Below, one piece after another: positions 16,205 to 25,061 of a DNA stretch of 64,000 nucleotides. The stretch is from Actinomycetes bacterium (GTDB lineage Bacteria > Actinomycetota > Acidimicrobiia > Acidimicrobiales > Ilumatobacteraceae): NCBI GenBank assembly GCA_027491335.1, contig JAIXWJ010000025.1:1-64000 (forward strand), in the 5' to 3' direction. A program made the position numbers and the translations under genes. The notes under the pieces were generated by a model, which did no database searches, was not told the DNA's origin, and saw only the letters and a list, made by a program, of their open reading frames with translations. How positions within the stretch are numbered: position 1 is the first letter of the stretch; the number at the start of each line of letters is the position of its first letter.

Positions 16205-17311
16205 ATGTCGAACAGCGATCGTCTCCGTCGTCTGCACTCCGAGCAGGATCAGAGTCCGTGGCTCGACAATCTGCGCCGAGATCTGATCGTCGGCGGCGGT
16301 TTGGCCGCCGTGCGAGATTCGGGCATTCGTGGTCTCACGTCGAACCCCACCATCTTTCAGAAGGCCATTCAAGGCTCGGCCGACTACGACGAGCAATTCG
16401 CATCGTTGCGTGCGTCCGGACATTCCGTGATCGAAAGTTATTGGGAGATGGTTCTCACCGACATTCGAGGCGCTCTCGATGTGTTCGCTCCCCTGCACGA
16501 GTCCAGTGAAGGGCGCGATGGTTTCGTGAGCGTGGAGGTGGATCCGAATCTGGCCCACGACGGTGAGGGCACCCTCCACGCGGCGCGGGCTTTGTGGGAC
16601 AAGGTGGATCGACCGAATCTGATGGTCAAGATCCCCGGCACCGTCGAGGGCCTGCCGGCCATCAGGCGCATGATCGCCGAGGGTCGCAACGTGAACGTGA
16701 CCCTGATCTTCGGTCTCGACCGTTACCAGAAGGTGATGGACGCCTACATCGAGGGTCTCGAGGATCGAGTGGCGTCCGGACTGGATGTCTCGCGCGTCTC
16801 CAGTGTCGCCTCGTTCTTCATCAGTCGTGTGGACAGTGAGGTCGACAAGCGGCTCGAGGCCGTGGGAACGCCGGCCGCGCACGCCGAGCGGGGCAAGGCG
16901 GCCGTGGCCCAGGCGAAGTTGGCCTACGAGGCGTTCGGTCGCACCTTCTCCGGACCGCGGTGGGAGGCACTGGCCGCTCGCGGAGCGCGGGTGCAGCGTC
17001 CTTTGTGGGCGTCGACCAGCACCAAGAACGCGGCCTATCCCGACACTCTGTACGTCGACGAACTCATCGGGCCGTTCACCGTGAACACTCTTCCCGATGC
17101 CACCGTCGATGCGTTCGCCGACCACGGCACCGTCGCTCGTCGAGTCGACGCCGACGTCGACGAGAGCCACCGCGTGTGGTCGGCCCTTCCCGCTCTCGGA
17201 GTGGACATGAACGATGTGGCGACACAACTCGAGGCCGAAGGTGTGGCCTCGTTCCGCAAGAGTTTCGACGAATTGCTCGACGCTCTGAGCGCCAAGCAAC
17301 TGTCGCTCTGA
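16205..17311 (+). CDS. tal: Transaldolase
   Basis: It transfers a dihydroxyacetone unit between sugar phosphates. The Schiff-base lysine is K142 in LMVKIPGT. GLTSNPTIF, SVEVDP, NVNVTLIFG, ASFFISRVD and RPLWASTSTKN are all conserved, and the 368-residue length is that of the actinobacterial tal form. It begins 5 nt after tkt without a clear ribosome-binding site, which suggests coupling. It converges on a small gene with only a 1-nt gap. Confidence 0.96.
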   Translation: MSNSDRLRRLHSEQDQSPWLDNLRRDLIVGGGLAAVRDSGIRGLTSNPTIFQKAIQGSADYDEQFASLRASGHSVIESYWEMVLTDIRGALDVFAPLHESSEGRDGFVSVEVDPNLAHDGEGTLHAARALWDKVDRPNLMVKIPGTVEGLPAIRRMIAEGRNVNVTLIFGLDRYQKVMDAYIEGLEDRVASGLDVSRVSSVASFFISRVDSEVDKRLEAVGTPAAHAERGKAAVAQAKLAYEAFGRTFSGPRWEALAARGARVQRPLWASTSTKNAAYPDTLYVDELIGPFTVNTLPDATVDAFADHGTVARRVDADVDESHRVWSALPALGVDMNDVATQLEAEGVASFRKSFDELLDALSAKQLSL

Positions 17312-17312
17312 T

Positions 17313-17540
17313 TCAGTCGCCGATCAGGTGGATGGCCTTCTCGATGGATCGTCGCGCCTGAGACAGGGTTTTGTCGATGGCCGGTCGTCCTCGACGTCGC
17401 GCCGACGCCTCGCGGAGCACGTCGAACTGAACATCATCCAATCGGGACAAGACCTCGCGCAGATCCGACGCGATCTGGTCGAGTCGTTCGCGTTGACGCG
17501 GATCGAGTTCGTCGGATTCCTCGGGGGGTTCGGAGATCAT
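17313..17540 (-). CDS. Unknown 75-residue acidic/basic helical protein
   Basis: I do not recognise this small protein. It is charged and helical, with no Cys and no membrane segment (an ERLDQIASDLREVLSRL helix, then a basic SARRRGRPAIDKTLSQARR stretch). Its ATG overlaps the glcF TGA (ATGA), so it is translated after glcF as the last gene of that transcript. Its stop lies 1 nt from the tal stop on the other strand. Confidence 0.65.
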   Translation of the reverse strand: MISEPPEESDELDPRQRERLDQIASDLREVLSRLDDVQFDVLREASARRRGRPAIDKTLSQARRSIEKAIHLIGD

Positions 17541-18766
17541 GGGCGGTTTCCTTCGGCATCGGTGGGCAGGATCGTGTCGCGGACGATGTCGACCGGGTGA
17601 CGCATGGGCAGGCCCGCCGCCGCGAGGAACATGGAGCAACCCGGATTGGCCGACGCGACCATGATGTCGTGACGTCCGGCTCTGGCGGCGTCGATGGCGG
17701 CGTCGATGGCGGCCACCTTGCGGTCCCGGACATCCTCGGCGAGTCGCGGATGAAGGGTCGAGTACGCGCCTCCGGCACCGCAGCACAATCCGTCATCGGT
17801 CAACTCGATCACGGTGGCCCGGTCGCGCAGGACGCGTCGCGTGGCGCCGTGCACCTTTTGCACGTGCCGATGGTGGCACGGGTCCTGGATGACGACGGTG
17901 GGCTTCTCGGGTCGCGTCGGTGCCAGGAGCGCGGCCGTGTCGGCCGAATCCATGAGTTCGGCCAGCCACTCCACCGCGTCCACCACTCGCTCGGAAAAGG
18001 CCCTCGCCTCGGCGGTGCCGATCAACCGACCGTATTCCTTCATGGCGGCCCCACATCCGGCCGAGTCCACGATGATCGGTGCTTCGCCGGGCATGGAACG
18101 CATGGTGCGTTCGGCCAATTCGATGCTCTCCTCGTGCATGCCCGCGTGGGTGTGCAAGGCCCCGCAACAGGAACCTTCTCGACTCGGGATTCCGTGGCGG
18201 AGCCCGACACGTTCGGCGAGTTCGGCGACGGAACGATGTGTTCGACGTTGCCACGCGTCCATCACGCAGCCCGTCAGGATCCAAACGTCCGGCTCGGTGG
18301 TGGTGCCGCGTAGGGGTTCTTCGTTGCGCCAACTCAAGAGAGGCAGGCCGAGGCGACGCGGAACGAGACGCACACGTTGAGCCAGGGCGAGGAGCGGTCG
18401 TGACCACAGAAGAAGTCGGTGATGTCGCAGGAGCCTCAGACCGACGCGAAGCCAACGCGGGCTCACGCGACCGTCGTGGGCGAGGTCGGACTTGGCTCCC
18501 TCAATCATGCGCCCGTACGGAACGCCGCTCGGACACGCGGGCTCGCAGGCGCGACATTGGATGCAGGTGTCGAGGAAACTCACCGAGTCGGCATCCAGTT
18601 CGAGGAGCCCTTCGGTGACCCCCTTCATGATGGCGATGCGTCCGCGAGGTGACAGGGCCTCTTCGCCCGTGACGCGAAACGTGGGGCAATGCGGGAGACA
18701 AAGACCACAACCCACGCACGTGGCGATGTCATCGGGCGACACGGAAGCGAGTCGGTTCGACGTCAC
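17537..18766 (-). CDS. glcF: Glycolate oxidase iron-sulfur subunit
   Basis: It is the electron-transfer subunit that works with GlcD and GlcE in oxidising glycolate to glyoxylate at the membrane. Two 4Fe-4S motifs are near the N-terminus (CVGCGLCLPHCP from residue 17 and CIQCRACEPACP). Two CCG-type cysteine-rich motifs follow (GSCCGALHTHAG and GLCCGAGGAY). The GTG at 18766 is preferred to a much longer frame because it follows a TACCGT box by 6 nt and places the first cluster at the normal distance. It is separated from glcE by an APH-type kinase and a divergent gene. Confidence 0.92.
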   Translation of the reverse strand: MTSNRLASVSPDDIATCVGCGLCLPHCPTFRVTGEEALSPRGRIAIMKGVTEGLLELDADSVSFLDTCIQCRACEPACPSGVPYGRMIEGAKSDLAHDGRVSPRWLRVGLRLLRHHRLLLWSRPLLALAQRVRLVPRRLGLPLLSWRNEEPLRGTTTEPDVWILTGCVMDAWQRRTHRSVAELAERVGLRHGIPSREGSCCGALHTHAGMHEESIELAERTMRSMPGEAPIIVDSAGCGAAMKEYGRLIGTAEARAFSERVVDAVEWLAELMDSADTAALLAPTRPEKPTVVIQDPCHHRHVQKVHGATRRVLRDRATVIELTDDGLCCGAGGAYSTLHPRLAEDVRDRKVAAIDAAIDAARAGRHDIMVASANPGCSMFLAAAGLPMRHPVDIVRDTILPTDAEGNRP

Positions 18767-18772
18767 GACATC

Positions 18773-18778
18773 ACGGTA
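18773..18778 (-). promoter_or_regulatory. Putative leaderless -10 box (TACCGT) for glcF
   Basis: TACCGT on the minus strand ends 6 nt before the GTG at 18766 and supports that start. Confidence 0.5.
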
Positions 18779-18826
18779 GTCGCATCGCGGAGAGTCCGGC
18801 GGAAGCGTTCGCTCGTCGAAACCGCA

Positions 18827-18832
18827 TAAGGT
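18827..18832 (+). promoter_or_regulatory. Putative leaderless -10 box (TAAGGT) for the 18839 gene
   Basis: TAAGGT ends 6 nt before the ATG at 18839. With the glcF box it makes a divergent pair in a 72-nt gap. Confidence 0.5.
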
Positions 18833-18838
18833 TTGGGC

Positions 18839-19564
18839 ATGCCCAGCACACCGGACTTTCTCGCGGCGGTTCGCACCAGCACCGACGAGTTGCGTCGCCT
18901 CGCTCGTTCCACCCATGACACCATCGTTCCGGACTGCCCCGGTTGGTTGGGCCGCGACGTGGTGGCCCACTTGGGCCGTGTCTACGCGAGCGTCACCGCC
19001 ATCGTCGACGCTCGGGCCTCGGGGCCGGTGGATCCGGGTGACACGGGAGTCGCTCCGGTGGGAGCGGCGATCATGGAGTGGATCGACGAACGTTGTGAGG
19101 CCATGATCGAGGCGATCTCGGGTATCGCACCCGACGAGCGGGTCTGGACGTGGTCGGACGACCACACCGGCGGTTTCTACCACCGACGAATGGCCCATGA
19201 GACCGCGGTGCACGTGTGCGATCTTCAGCGGGCGATCGCCGTCACCGTCACGATGGACCGCGATCTGGCGTGCGATGGAATCGACGAGGCCTACGGTCTG
19301 ATCCTGCCCTTCGGTATGAAGCGACGGAACCGCGAGTTCCCGTCCTTTACCCTTCACCTCCACTGCACCGACGGCCCGGGCGAATGGATGATCGTCCCCC
19401 GCGGAGACACCGTGGAGGTGCGACACGAACATGCCAAGGGCGACGTGGCGTGGCGTGGTCCCGCGGTGGGCCTGCTGTTGGCCGCCTGGGGACGACGTCA
19501 CACGGGAGTGGTGGGTTTCGGAGATCCGCGCGCGTCCGAGGAGTGGTCCAGCCTCGGAGTGTGA
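18839..19564 (+). CDS. Maleylpyruvate isomerase family (mycothiol-dependent type, DinB-like) protein
   Basis: The 241-residue protein has the layout of the mycothiol-dependent maleylpyruvate isomerase N-terminal domain: VPDCPGWLGRDVVAHLGR near the start (the metal-binding His of H-L-G) and MAHETAVHVCDLQRA (H-E-x3-H) near residue 120. A C-terminal SCP2-like region includes WRGPAVGLLLAAWGR. Enzymes of this group use mycothiol for isomerisation or S-transfer; the substrate is unknown. The presence of mshC in the window supports mycothiol use. ATG 18839 is chosen over a TTG six bases upstream because of the leaderless box. Confidence 0.85.
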   Translation: MPSTPDFLAAVRTSTDELRRLARSTHDTIVPDCPGWLGRDVVAHLGRVYASVTAIVDARASGPVDPGDTGVAPVGAAIMEWIDERCEAMIEAISGIAPDERVWTWSDDHTGGFYHRRMAHETAVHVCDLQRAIAVTVTMDRDLACDGIDEAYGLILPFGMKRRNREFPSFTLHLHCTDGPGEWMIVPRGDTVEVRHEHAKGDVAWRGPAVGLLLAAWGRRHTGVVGFGDPRASEEWSSLGV

Positions 19565-19590
19565 TCGGTCCTCGATCGTCCGCCATCCGT

Positions 19591-20532
19591 TCAGGCGGCG
19601 ATCCAGGGTCGAGCGTCGGATCCCGCCCAGTAGCCGACACGCTTCTCCGCTTCGTTCGCGGCGGTGGGGTCGGTGATCGATGCGCGCACGCGCATCACGG
19701 TGGCCACCAGCAACCGCAGCTCGGCGATTCCACGCGCCAGAACGTCGTCGGTGAGGTCGCCGCCGTATCCGTGGGCGAATTCGGAGTACGTGCCCGGTCG
19801 TCCTCCCCAGCGATCCTCCCACCGCAGAAGTGGCGCGTGGTCCCACTCCGGGCGCGACAGTGCCAACAAGTCCCAATCCAGAACGACGGTGCGACCGGAG
19901 CGACGTTCCACCACCACGTTGCCCGGATGCAAATCACCGTGAACGACCACCGCGTCATCGAGTGACTCGCGAAGGTGCGGCAGAACCCACTGGAGTCGCT
20001 CGTGCGCCGAACGCAGGACGCTCAGCCGCGCGGGTGCGAGGCTCGCGGCGAGGTCGTCGAGTGTCGCGGCCACGTCCCACCAGGAGAATCCCCCGGCGAC
20101 GGGCAGCGGATGAATGGCCGACAGTCGGCTCGGGTCGACGCCGTGCAGTTCGCGGGCCATTCGTCCCACCATGGCCCAGTCGGGCTGCGCCGAGGGGTCG
20201 TGGTCGATGTGTTCCCAGGTGGTCGCCCAGAGCTCGGGATCTATGTCGGGCTCGACGAACGAACGAAGGTCGTACGGCGCGGGAACGGCAAGCCCCAGAT
20301 CGGTGAGAGCTCGGGAAACGTTCAGCGCCACCACGGGGTCGGTCGTCGGTCGACAAATCCGGATCGCGCACGGGCCGGCTCGATAGACGGCGTTCATGCT
20401 CGTTCGTTCGAGACGCGGTTCGGGAAGGTCCAGGTGAGCGGCGACACGACGAGCCAATTGGTCGACACGTTCGATTCGAGTGGGATCGCCCGCGAGCACG
20501 GGAGACGCGACGAGAGGTTCGGTGGCCGCCAT
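19591..20532 (-). CDS. Aminoglycoside phosphotransferase (APH)-family small-molecule kinase
   Basis: This protein-kinase-like fold enzyme has the catalytic loop VVHGDLHPGNVVV and the metal motif VLDWDLL (D-W-D). The N-lobe is short. Family members phosphorylate antibiotics, choline, homoserine or sugars; nothing here shows which, and resistance should not be assumed. The ATG at 20532 begins 7 nt after the glcE stop; a GTG at 20565 would overlap glcE. Its place inside the glycolate oxidase cluster is unusual. Confidence 0.82.
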   Translation of the reverse strand: MAATEPLVASPVLAGDPTRIERVDQLARRVAAHLDLPEPRLERTSMNAVYRAGPCAIRICRPTTDPVVALNVSRALTDLGLAVPAPYDLRSFVEPDIDPELWATTWEHIDHDPSAQPDWAMVGRMARELHGVDPSRLSAIHPLPVAGGFSWWDVAATLDDLAASLAPARLSVLRSAHERLQWVLPHLRESLDDAVVVHGDLHPGNVVVERRSGRTVVLDWDLLALSRPEWDHAPLLRWEDRWGGRPGTYSEFAHGYGGDLTDDVLARGIAELRLLVATVMRVRASITDPTAANEAEKRVGYWAGSDARPWIAA

Positions 20533-20539
20533 CGCTCGA

Positions 20540-21466
20540 TCAACGGCCCGGCAGGTTTCCGGCACCGGGATTCAGGCGTCGATCGGGGTCGAACGACGCC
20601 CACAAGCGTCGATGAATCTCGATGATGGCAGGGTCGTTGGTGCGCTCGGGCTGCATCTCGTCGGAGTGGATCACCCCGACTCCGACCTCGGCCACCACTC
20701 GCCCGGCTCGTGCGGACACGTGATCGAAGACCTGGCTCGGTGTCACGGACCAACGGTGCGGTCGATCACTCGGGTTCGGCTCGTCGTCCACTTCCTCCGA
20801 CACGAGTCCGTGTCGACGCAAGTCGAGCACGGTGGAGTCGATGTCGCTGGGGTGACCTTCCAGACACACCAACGCGTGGCGCCCGTCCCACAGGATCGAT
20901 GACGGGCGATACAGACGCGTGATCAGTTCCATGATTCTCGTGGTCGACATGTCGTCGATGCGGAACCAGCGTGTCGCCAGTGGAATGGGCCGGGTTCGCA
21001 ACGTCACCTCGGCCAGTGCGCCGAGTCGACCGTGCGAGCCGACGACGAGGCGACACAGGTCGAAGCCACTCACGTTCTTCACCGTCGGTCCACCACCTTT
21101 CACCACGTTCCCTCGACCGTCGACCAGATGCACCTCGAGCAACGACTCGCGAAGGTGACCGCGACCGAGACGCAGGTGATCGTTCCAGCCGGTGGCCAAG
21201 GCCCCTCCCACGGTTCCCGATCCGTGACGGCGTTGGCCGAGGTTGACGTACTGGCCGCGCGCGCGCAGAGTCGCGTCGAGCTCCGCCACGGGCGTCCCCG
21301 CTCCACAGGAGACCGTCATCTCGTCGGGTTGGAACGACCAGACACCGGCGGGAGCGTTCACGATGCGAACCGAATCGGGTGCCGTGACGCGCGAGCCGGC
21401 GCCTCGGATCCAGACCTCTCCGATCGCGCCGATCTCCTCGGCGAAGGAGGCCGCGCGAGCGCTCAC
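20540..21466 (-). CDS. glcE: Glycolate oxidase FAD-binding subunit GlcE
   Basis: This is a shorter paralogue of GlcD with a PP-loop FAD domain. Conserved blocks are VNAPAG, CGAGTPVAELDATLRARGQY, GSGTVGGALATGWN and GPTVKNVSGFDLCRLVVGSHGRLG. A terminal segment FDPDRRLNPG matches the end of this family. The GTG at 21466 overlaps the glcD stop (GTGA), so the subunits are translationally coupled. Confidence 0.92.
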   Translation of the reverse strand: MSARAASFAEEIGAIGEVWIRGAGSRVTAPDSVRIVNAPAGVWSFQPDEMTVSCGAGTPVAELDATLRARGQYVNLGQRRHGSGTVGGALATGWNDHLRLGRGHLRESLLEVHLVDGRGNVVKGGGPTVKNVSGFDLCRLVVGSHGRLGALAEVTLRTRPIPLATRWFRIDDMSTTRIMELITRLYRPSSILWDGRHALVCLEGHPSDIDSTVLDLRRHGLVSEEVDDEPNPSDRPHRWSVTPSQVFDHVSARAGRVVAEVGVGVIHSDEMQPERTNDPAIIEIHRRLWASFDPDRRLNPGAGNLPGR

Positions 21467-22884
21467 ACCCACAGTCCCTCGACATGTGCGTGAGCGTCAC
21501 CGCATCCGGAGGGGCTGGGGAGAACCTTGAATGGATTGGCCAGACCCAAGGGGTCGAACGCCGATCGCATCCAACCTTGGGCTTCCAGGTCGAGATCGGA
21601 AAAGAGGAGAGGCATGTAATCGCGCTTCTCGAGTCCGATTCCATGTTCGCCCGAGAGGACTCCCCCATGCGCCACGCTGACTTCCACGATGGCGGCACCG
21701 GCGCGATGAACGCGTTCGAGCACGCCGGGTTCGCGCTTGTCGAAGACGAGCAATGGATGCAGATTGCCGTCGCCGGCGTGGAAGACGTTGAGCACGAGAA
21801 GGTCCTGTTCGGCGGCGATGCGATACACGTGGTCGAGGACATCGGACAGGTGACGACGTGGAACGACGGTGTCGTGCAAGTAGTAATTCGGCTTGATTCG
21901 CGCGATTGCGCCGAACGCGTTCTTGCGTCCTTTCCAGAGCAATGCACGTTCGGCTTCGTCGCGCGCGACCCTCACCGTGCGCGCGCCATGCTCTCGTCCG
22001 ATGCGCTCGACGGTCTCGGCATCGGTCGCCACGGCCGCGGGTGCACCGGCGATCTCCACCAACAGTGCGGCCGCCGCATCGGTGGGCAGACCGGCGTGGA
22101 TGTACGCCTCGACCGCCTGCAGACACAGGCGGTCCATCATCTCGAGAGCGGCGGGAACCATGCCCGCCGCGATGATCGCACTCACGGTGTCGGTGCCCGC
22201 GCGCACGGTGTCGAAATCGAGCAACATCGTGCGCACGTCGGTGGGATCCGGGGTCAGACGCACGCAGATCGCGGTCGTGATTCCGAACATTCCCTCACTC
22301 CCGACGAACGCTCCCCGCAGATCGAGGCCGTCCGGTTCGGGTTCCTCGCCGCCGAGGCGAACGAGTGATCCATCGCTCAGAACCACGTCGCACGCGAGAA
22401 CGTGTGCCGAGGTGACACCCTCGGCGAGACAGTGCGGACCACCCGAGTTGTTGGCCACGTTCCCGCCGATGGAGCAACTCTGTTGACTGCTCGGATCCGG
22501 TGCGAAATGCAGGCCCCAGCGAGATACGTGGCGTGTGAGGTCCAGATTCAGCACGCCGGGTTCCACCCACGCCAGCCGCGCCACATGGTCGACATCCAGG
22601 ATCCGGTTCATCTTGGTGGTGCACACGACGACCGCGCCACCGATCGGAGTGGCTCCACCAGCGAGGCCGGTTCCGGCTCCGCGGGCGACGAACGCGACGT
22701 CGTGTGCGCGGCACACGTCGACGATCCGACGCACGTCGTCCGCCGTGCTCGGATAACAGATCGCTCCCGCTTGGCCCACCAGATTGGAGGCGTCGTGACC
22801 GGCGAGCATCAGCTCGGTCGCGTTGTCGCGCACCGAGTCGGGCCCGATCGCCGACCGCAACGCGTCGAGCAGGCCGCTCGTCAT
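21463..22884 (-). CDS. glcD: Glycolate oxidase subunit GlcD (FAD-linked)
   Basis: This is the catalytic FAD subunit for glycolate (or D-lactate-like 2-hydroxyacid) oxidation. The FAD-binding domain has YPSTADDVRRIVDVC, RGAGTGLAGGATP and NVANNSGGPHCLAEGVT. The C-terminal substrate domain carries HAGDGNLHPLLV and SGEHGIGLEKRDY. The 473 residues are full length. It is first of glcD-glcE-kinase and is itself coupled to an upstream small membrane-protein gene by a 4-bp overlap. Confidence 0.94.
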   Translation of the reverse strand: MTSGLLDALRSAIGPDSVRDNATELMLAGHDASNLVGQAGAICYPSTADDVRRIVDVCRAHDVAFVARGAGTGLAGGATPIGGAVVVCTTKMNRILDVDHVARLAWVEPGVLNLDLTRHVSRWGLHFAPDPSSQQSCSIGGNVANNSGGPHCLAEGVTSAHVLACDVVLSDGSLVRLGGEEPEPDGLDLRGAFVGSEGMFGITTAICVRLTPDPTDVRTMLLDFDTVRAGTDTVSAIIAAGMVPAALEMMDRLCLQAVEAYIHAGLPTDAAAALLVEIAGAPAAVATDAETVERIGREHGARTVRVARDEAERALLWKGRKNAFGAIARIKPNYYLHDTVVPRRHLSDVLDHVYRIAAEQDLLVLNVFHAGDGNLHPLLVFDKREPGVLERVHRAGAAIVEVSVAHGGVLSGEHGIGLEKRDYMPLLFSDLDLEAQGWMRSAFDPLGLANPFKVLPSPSGCGDAHAHVEGLWV

Positions 22885-23276
22885 GGGCGACGACGGTTGC
22901 CGCGACGATGTCGACGTCCCGAGGGTTCGTCGACCTGACGCAACACGATCACTCGACTGGCGGCCACCGGTGTGCCATCGACCAGAACGGAATCACCCGG
23001 AGCAACAGGATCGATGGAGGTTCCCGAATCGAGGTGATCGATGCGACCATCGCGACGAGCGCGAAGTTCGGCCTCGCGATCGCGCATCGCCTCGCGTCCC
23101 TCGCGGAACGCCGCTTGCACGTTGCCGAGTCGTGAGCGCGTGGCTTCGGCCGCGCGGCCCGCAACTTTCACGGGACCCATCGCTCCGATGGTGCGCTTCA
23201 CCCGTCGGCCCGCGAACAACACGCCACCGATTCCGGCGACGATGCCCGAGACGAACCAGAAGAGTCGCTTGATCAT
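22881..23276 (-). CDS. Small single-pass membrane protein of unknown function
   Basis: A 131-residue protein with one N-terminal membrane helix (about residues 5-22: FWFVSGIVAGIGGVLF), a basic helical cytoplasmic part and an Arg-rich tail. Many actinobacteria have a similar small gene beside a DUF948 gene near rarA and alaS, which is the case here for the upstream gene. Function is unknown. It overlaps both neighbours by 4 bp. Confidence 0.75.
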   Translation of the reverse strand: MIKRLFWFVSGIVAGIGGVLFAGRRVKRTIGAMGPVKVAGRAAEATRSRLGNVQAAFREGREAMRDREAELRARRDGRIDHLDSGTSIDPVAPGDSVLVDGTPVAASRVIVLRQVDEPSGRRHRRGNRRRP

Positions 23277-23743
23277 CCGCGCCCCCGTCGTCCACGACGC
23301 GAGTCGTCCACGACCACCAGGTGCTGGCCGGTCGTCGCGCGTCGCTCGATCTCGCGCGTCTCGCGACTCTCTCGACGGCGCAGTCGCCGAGCCGCGCGGC
23401 TGGTTCCGGTGGCCAGTGCCGTCGCTTTGATGACGGGTGCCGAAAGGGCCAGTCGGGCCACGCGACCGGACGAGGCCACCGCGTCGGAGATCGCCTCGGC
23501 GGAACCCAGGACCCGATCGAATCGGTCGAGGTCGTGGCGAGCCTCCTCCACCGCGTCACGCGCCTCGTCGGTGGACGCGCGCAGTTCGGCCAACAGAGGA
23601 CGGGTCTCGTGGCGCAGATCGGTCAACTCGCTGCGCAGGATGCGCAACGTGTCGAGCACCCTCATGAGAACCACGATGAGGGCGGCGAAGCCGATCGTGA
23701 GAAGCACCGCGGCCAGAACGATGGCCAACTCCCCCGCGCTCAT
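23273..23743 (-). CDS. DUF948-like membrane-anchored coiled-coil protein
   Basis: An N-terminal membrane helix (about residues 5-27) is followed by a long coiled coil with regular heptads (RILRSELTDLRHETRPLLAELRASTDEARDAV is the start of it, in part), then a basic tail. This is the arrangement of DUF948 proteins found next to rarA and alaS in actinobacteria. A strong AGGAGG site lies 6 nt before the ATG. The role is unknown. Confidence 0.8.
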   Translation of the reverse strand: MSAGELAIVLAAVLLTIGFAALIVVLMRVLDTLRILRSELTDLRHETRPLLAELRASTDEARDAVEEARHDLDRFDRVLGSAEAISDAVASSGRVARLALSAPVIKATALATGTSRAARRLRRRESRETREIERRATTGQHLVVVDDSRRGRRGRG

Positions 23744-23759
23744 GCCAAACCTCCTGCGG

Positions 23760-25061
23760 TCATGATGAATGTTCCTCTCCGTCGACGCGTCGATTCTCGC
23801 TCATTCGCCGTTCCACCTCGCGCTCGCGCCCGTGATGACTCGGCTCGTACCACACCCGGTCGACCAGCACATCGGGGAGATACTGCTGATCCACCCAACC
23901 GGATTCCTCGTCATGAGGGTACCGGTACCCGACGCCATGCCCGATTTCGGAGGCACTCGAATAATGAGCATCGCGTAGGTGGGCCGGCACCTCTCCGACC
24001 GAACCATTACGAATGTCCGTACGCACGTTCCAGATCGCCAGGGCCGCCCGGTTGCTCTTGGGGGCGGTGGCGAGGTGGATCGCGGCCTGGCTCAAGTTGA
24101 GCTGGGCCTCCGGGAGACCCACGTGTTCGACGGCGTGAGCCGCGGCCACGGCGACCAACAATGCGGTGGGATCGGCCAGGCCCACGTCCTCGCTGGCGAA
24201 GATGATCATGCGCCGAGCGATGAACCGCGCGTCGTCGCCGGCTTCGAGCATCCGCCCCAAGTAGTAGACCGCCGCCTGGGGGTCGCTTCCGCGCATGCTC
24301 TTGATGAAGGCGCTGACGATGTCGTAGTGGTCGTCGCGGCCGTAGCGCAGGGCGCTGGTACCGAGCGCGGCTTCGACGTGATCCAGGTCCACCGCGTTCG
24401 GATGGGCGAGCGCGGCGGCCACCTCGAGAGACGTGAGCACCTGTCGGCCGTCACCTCCGGCGCGATCGACGAGCAACTCGATGGCGTCCTCGTTGGCCGT
24501 CGTTCCGATGGCCGAGAGTCCACGTCGCACGAGCGTGGCCACGGCATCTCGCGACAACGGTTCCAGACGGAACAGCGTGCTGCGTGAACGCAGTGGTGCG
24601 TTCACCTCGAAAAAGGGATTCTCGGTGGTCGCTCCGATCAAGGTCAACGTTCCGTCTTCGACCGCCGGCAGGAGCGCATCCTGCTGAGCCTTGGAGAATC
24701 GATGGATTTCGTCGAGGAACAAGATGGTTCCTTGCCCATGCATGCCCAGTCGCTGACGCGCTTCCTCGATGACCTCGCGCACATCCTTCACGCCGGCGGT
24801 CACGGCGCTCAGTTGGGCGAAGTGCCGTCGTGTCGTTCCGGCCACGGCCAGGGCCAACGTGGTCTTGCCGGTTCCCGGCGGACCCCAGAAGATCGCGCTG
24901 CTCAACTTGTCCTGTTCGACGAGACGGCGCAATGGTCGGCCGGGCCCGACGAGGTGTTCCTGCCCGACCACGTCGTCGATCGACGATGGACGCATACGGG
25001 CGGCCAGTGGCGCCTGCTCGCGCAACCGCTCCTCGGCGGCGGCGCTGAAGAGGTCGCTCAC
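23760..25061 (-). CDS. rarA: Replication-associated recombination protein A (AAA+ ATPase)
   Basis: RarA/MgsA acts at stalled replication forks and on single-stranded gaps. Walker A is GPPGTGKTT, Walker B is LFLDEIHRF, sensor 1 is GATTENPFFEVN and the C-terminal tetramerisation region includes YGRDDHYDIVSAFIKSMRGSDPQAA. The GTG at 25061 overlaps the NUDIX stop (GTGA), so a longer upstream frame is rejected. The protein is 433 residues. Confidence 0.95.
   Translation of the reverse strand: MSDLFSAAAEERLREQAPLAARMRPSSIDDVVGQEHLVGPGRPLRRLVEQDKLSSAIFWGPPGTGKTTLALAVAGTTRRHFAQLSAVTAGVKDVREVIEEARQRLGMHGQGTILFLDEIHRFSKAQQDALLPAVEDGTLTLIGATTENPFFEVNAPLRSRSTLFRLEPLSRDAVATLVRRGLSAIGTTANEDAIELLVDRAGGDGRQVLTSLEVAAALAHPNAVDLDHVEAALGTSALRYGRDDHYDIVSAFIKSMRGSDPQAAVYYLGRMLEAGDDARFIARRMIIFASEDVGLADPTALLVAVAAAHAVEHVGLPEAQLNLSQAAIHLATAPKSNRAALAIWNVRTDIRNGSVGEVPAHLRDAHYSSASEIGHGVGYRYPHDEESGWVDQQYLPDVLVDRVWYEPSHHGREREVERRMSENRRVDGEEHSS

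Noticed and set aside
17537-19876. A 779-codon frame containing glcF
   Set aside because: The first part is antisense to the 18839 gene. The iron-sulfur motifs and the leaderless box place the real start at 18766.
19591-20532. The APH-type gene as an antibiotic-resistance determinant
   Set aside because: The APH fold is shared by many metabolic kinases. The context is glycolate metabolism, with no resistance-linked neighbour or mobile element.
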